Shown here: piece after piece, positions 62,231-64,000 of the stretch
How positions within the stretch are numbered: position 1 is the stretch's first letter
Layout: every line of letters begins with the position of its first letter
Source of the DNA: Intoshia linei
Taxonomy: Eukaryota > Orthonectida > Rhopaluridae
Reading direction: 5' to 3'
DNA: 64,000 bases
NCBI GenBank assembly: GCA_001642005.1
Contig: LWCA01000003.1
Location: 1-64,000 of the forward strand
The notes under the pieces: model-generated
Told to the model about the DNA's origin: nothing
The model's database searches: none
Seen by the model: the letters and a program-made list of their open reading frames with translations, nothing else
Position numbers and translations under genes: made by a program

Positions 62231-62914
62231 ATAAAATTTAATGGAAAAATATTTAATAATCTTTTATGTAATAGCATTATGCACGTTTTTTTAGATGAAG
62301 TTACATATCAACATTAAACACATGCATGTATATTAGGGGTAAGTTTTTGTATTTTTTTTCGAAAATGCAAAAGTATACCCACACGCGTTAAGGAGCTGAT
62401 TGAGTAGTACATAATTAAAAAAACGCACAAAAAAATCTTTACTCAAACCATCATTAAACTGACAGTTTTAATTAATAAAATTAAATAAGAAACAAAATAA
62501 AAATGGAATAAGTGTATAACAAATGTTATAGTTGTAATCATGAATAAATATATAAAAAAAAATATGTGTAAAAAATTTTGTTATAAAAATAAAAATTTAT
62601 ATTATAACGCGGGCGGTATAATTGACACCCCTGATCTAGACCCAGGCCCAATAATTTACTTACTGTTGATTAATAATTATAACCCTTTCATTCACTGAGT
62701 CAAAATTTTGAAAAATAACTAATAAAATGACGGTGCAAATCATTGAATTAGCAAAGTCACTATCAATATTTTAACCTGATTAACTCTTTATGTCAACGTT
62801 AAGTTTAAATCATATTTTATCAGCAAATATTCATGGTTGTCTATAATCTTTACTATTTGTTTTTTCAAAGTCTTTATTCAAAATGATTTTAGCGTCGTCA
62901 TCCAAATATTATTT

Positions 62915-63055
62915 CAGACAGAGATAAAAGCAGATTATTTGATTGAAAAGATTTCGAACATCAACTATTAATACATCTGTGGATTTTCTTTGAAGAGCAA
63001 TTGTTACAGATTGACAATTTTTAATATTATTTTGTAAGGTTATTAATACACCTAA
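62915..63055 (-). pseudogene. hAT transposase relic
   Basis: The minus strand reads a short hAT-like stretch (SVTIALQRKSTDVLIVDVRNLF), the pattern of the segment before the catalytic domain in many hAT transposases, then meets a stop. It abuts the MITE at 63058. 62231-62914 shows no gene. Confidence 0.5.
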
Positions 63056-63057
63056 TT

Positions 63058-63480
63058 CAATGGTTGCTGGACCCCTAGGAGTCCAAAACTATAGCCGTGG
63101 GATTTGTGAAATTTAAATAAAATATAAAAAATTTTTATCAACTTTTTTTTTTTTAGATAATTTTTAATAGAGTTGCCAGATGTTGTGAATTTATCCTAAA
63201 GCCTAGACGACCGTTACATTATTATTTCAAAAATCCTACCAGTAATAAAATTTAATAAAAAATACAATTTTAAATCCTCAGGAAAAAATTGATTTTTATG
63301 ATATTTTTTTGAAAAATCCGAGTTTATCAAATATTATGAGCAAATCCTATTAAATAAAAAATTAAGAGAAAAATCTACTTTTTGAATATTTTTTTGAAAA
63401 ACACGATTTTACTAAATCTTATGTTAAAAAAATACGTACTATCACTTTTAGTTTATTTTGAATAAATTTTTATTCGTCAT
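63058..63480. mobile_element. hAT-like MITE, CAGTGGTTCCC family (right end diverged)
   Basis: It opens CAATGGTTGCTGGACCCCTAGG and carries the family blocks GTTGCCAGATGTTGTGAATTTA and repeated TTTTTTGAAAAA(T/C). The right terminus has decayed. From 63481 to 64000 nothing is recognised. Confidence 0.6.
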
Positions 63481-64000
63481 CATAGATAAGTAGTTTTGGC
63501 TTTACAATTTCAAAATTACTGCCCACTTTAACTTAAACCCCTAATGTCTACATCATTACCAAATTGTTCGATACAAACAACATTGAGCAGATTCTTAAGA
63601 CAAAATTTAGACGCATTATAAAAATAAAAATTTTTTTTAAAATATACAGGTATAATTAAAATTATAAGATCCAAAAAAAATAGTAATGGATATCTTCAAG
63701 TTCATTAATCCTATTTATTTTTAATAGTAGTATAGCGCATTGCGCTTGCTAGTTACAATTATTGTCTGATTGGATCTAATCACTGCACATAATGATTATA
63801 CGAATTTCGTATTACGAAATAGTATGCTTAACTGTTAACAACACACGAAACAATTGGTTGTATGATACAACCACTAAAGAATTAGTTACGCATATATTAA
63901 GAAGTTCTTTTTGCTTTGTTGCTATATGTCTTTGATTTTTACATTAAAATTCTGTTAATTGTTTAATTTTCAGATGTTTATCTTTTCAGAAAATTGTTAT

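Noticed and set aside
1-64000. CRISPR arrays, operons, bacterial promoters
   Set aside because: The DNA is eukaryotic; the repeats present are dispersed transposable elements and no evenly spaced array exists.

Overview
The window is animal (metazoan) nuclear DNA: very AT-rich, with genes broken by GT-AG introns and read in the standard code. Genes that can be named by homology are NCK (SH3/SH2 adaptor), a cyclic-nucleotide-gated channel alpha subunit, eIF2A, an ATP7 copper ATPase, V-ATPase subunit e, ABCE1, alpha-actinin, a Wnt ligand, PAF1, a sortilin-type VPS10 receptor and a UBR1/UBR2 N-recognin. Most introns are only 34-48 bp, and genes sit stop-to-stop or nested. This points to a compact animal genome such as an orthonectid (Intoshia-like) or another reduced spiralian. 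That assignment is inference from gene content, AT bias and intron size; the sequence alone does not prove it.

Layout: 1-1.3 kb, weak coding scraps. 1.5-3.6 kb, NCK (+). 3.6-6.5 kb, repeats. 6.6-9.2 kb, CNG channel (+), whose stop lies 29 bp from the stop of eIF2A (-, 9.3-14.2 kb). 14.9-23.1 kb, ATP7 (+), whose stop is one base from the stop of an unidentified gene on the minus strand (23.1-25.1 kb, with a probable further exon at 30.6-30.7 kb). 25.4-29.6 kb is a suspect block bounded by single N bases; it holds V-ATPase e, a small ORF and a Tigger/pogo relic. 32.8 kb, a tiny Cys-rich ORF (-). 33.2-36.4 kb, ABCE1 (+), lacking its 3' end. 36.5-41.2 kb, a graveyard of dead hAT and Tc1 transposases and an unidentified base-composition island. 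42.1-45.2 kb, alpha-actinin (+), lacking its 5' end, convergent with Wnt (-, 45.2-46.8 kb). 47.4-54.9 kb, PAF1 (-), with the intronless sortilin gene (+) inside its fourth intron. 55.2-62.2 kb, UBR1/2 (+), divergent from PAF1. 62.2-64 kb, repeats.

The rest is non-autonomous repeats of at least four families (a composite internally repeated element, a hAT-like family with CAGTGGTTCCC-type ends, a family with GAGCCGAACC-type ends, and one with CAGGGGTGCACAAC-type ends). Where these sit inside genes, the intron is long; the other introns stay near 40 bp. Four isolated N bases (25422, 28058, 29625, 41223) mark contig joins, three of them at a repeat copy or at an exact 315-bp duplication, and they explain some of the broken gene models. 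I see no CRISPR, operon, tRNA or rRNA. No wholly new system is evident; the most unusual points are the nested PAF1/sortilin arrangement, the touching stop codons, the Asp-for-Glu pore in the CNG channel, and the unassigned island at 37.2-39.3 kb.
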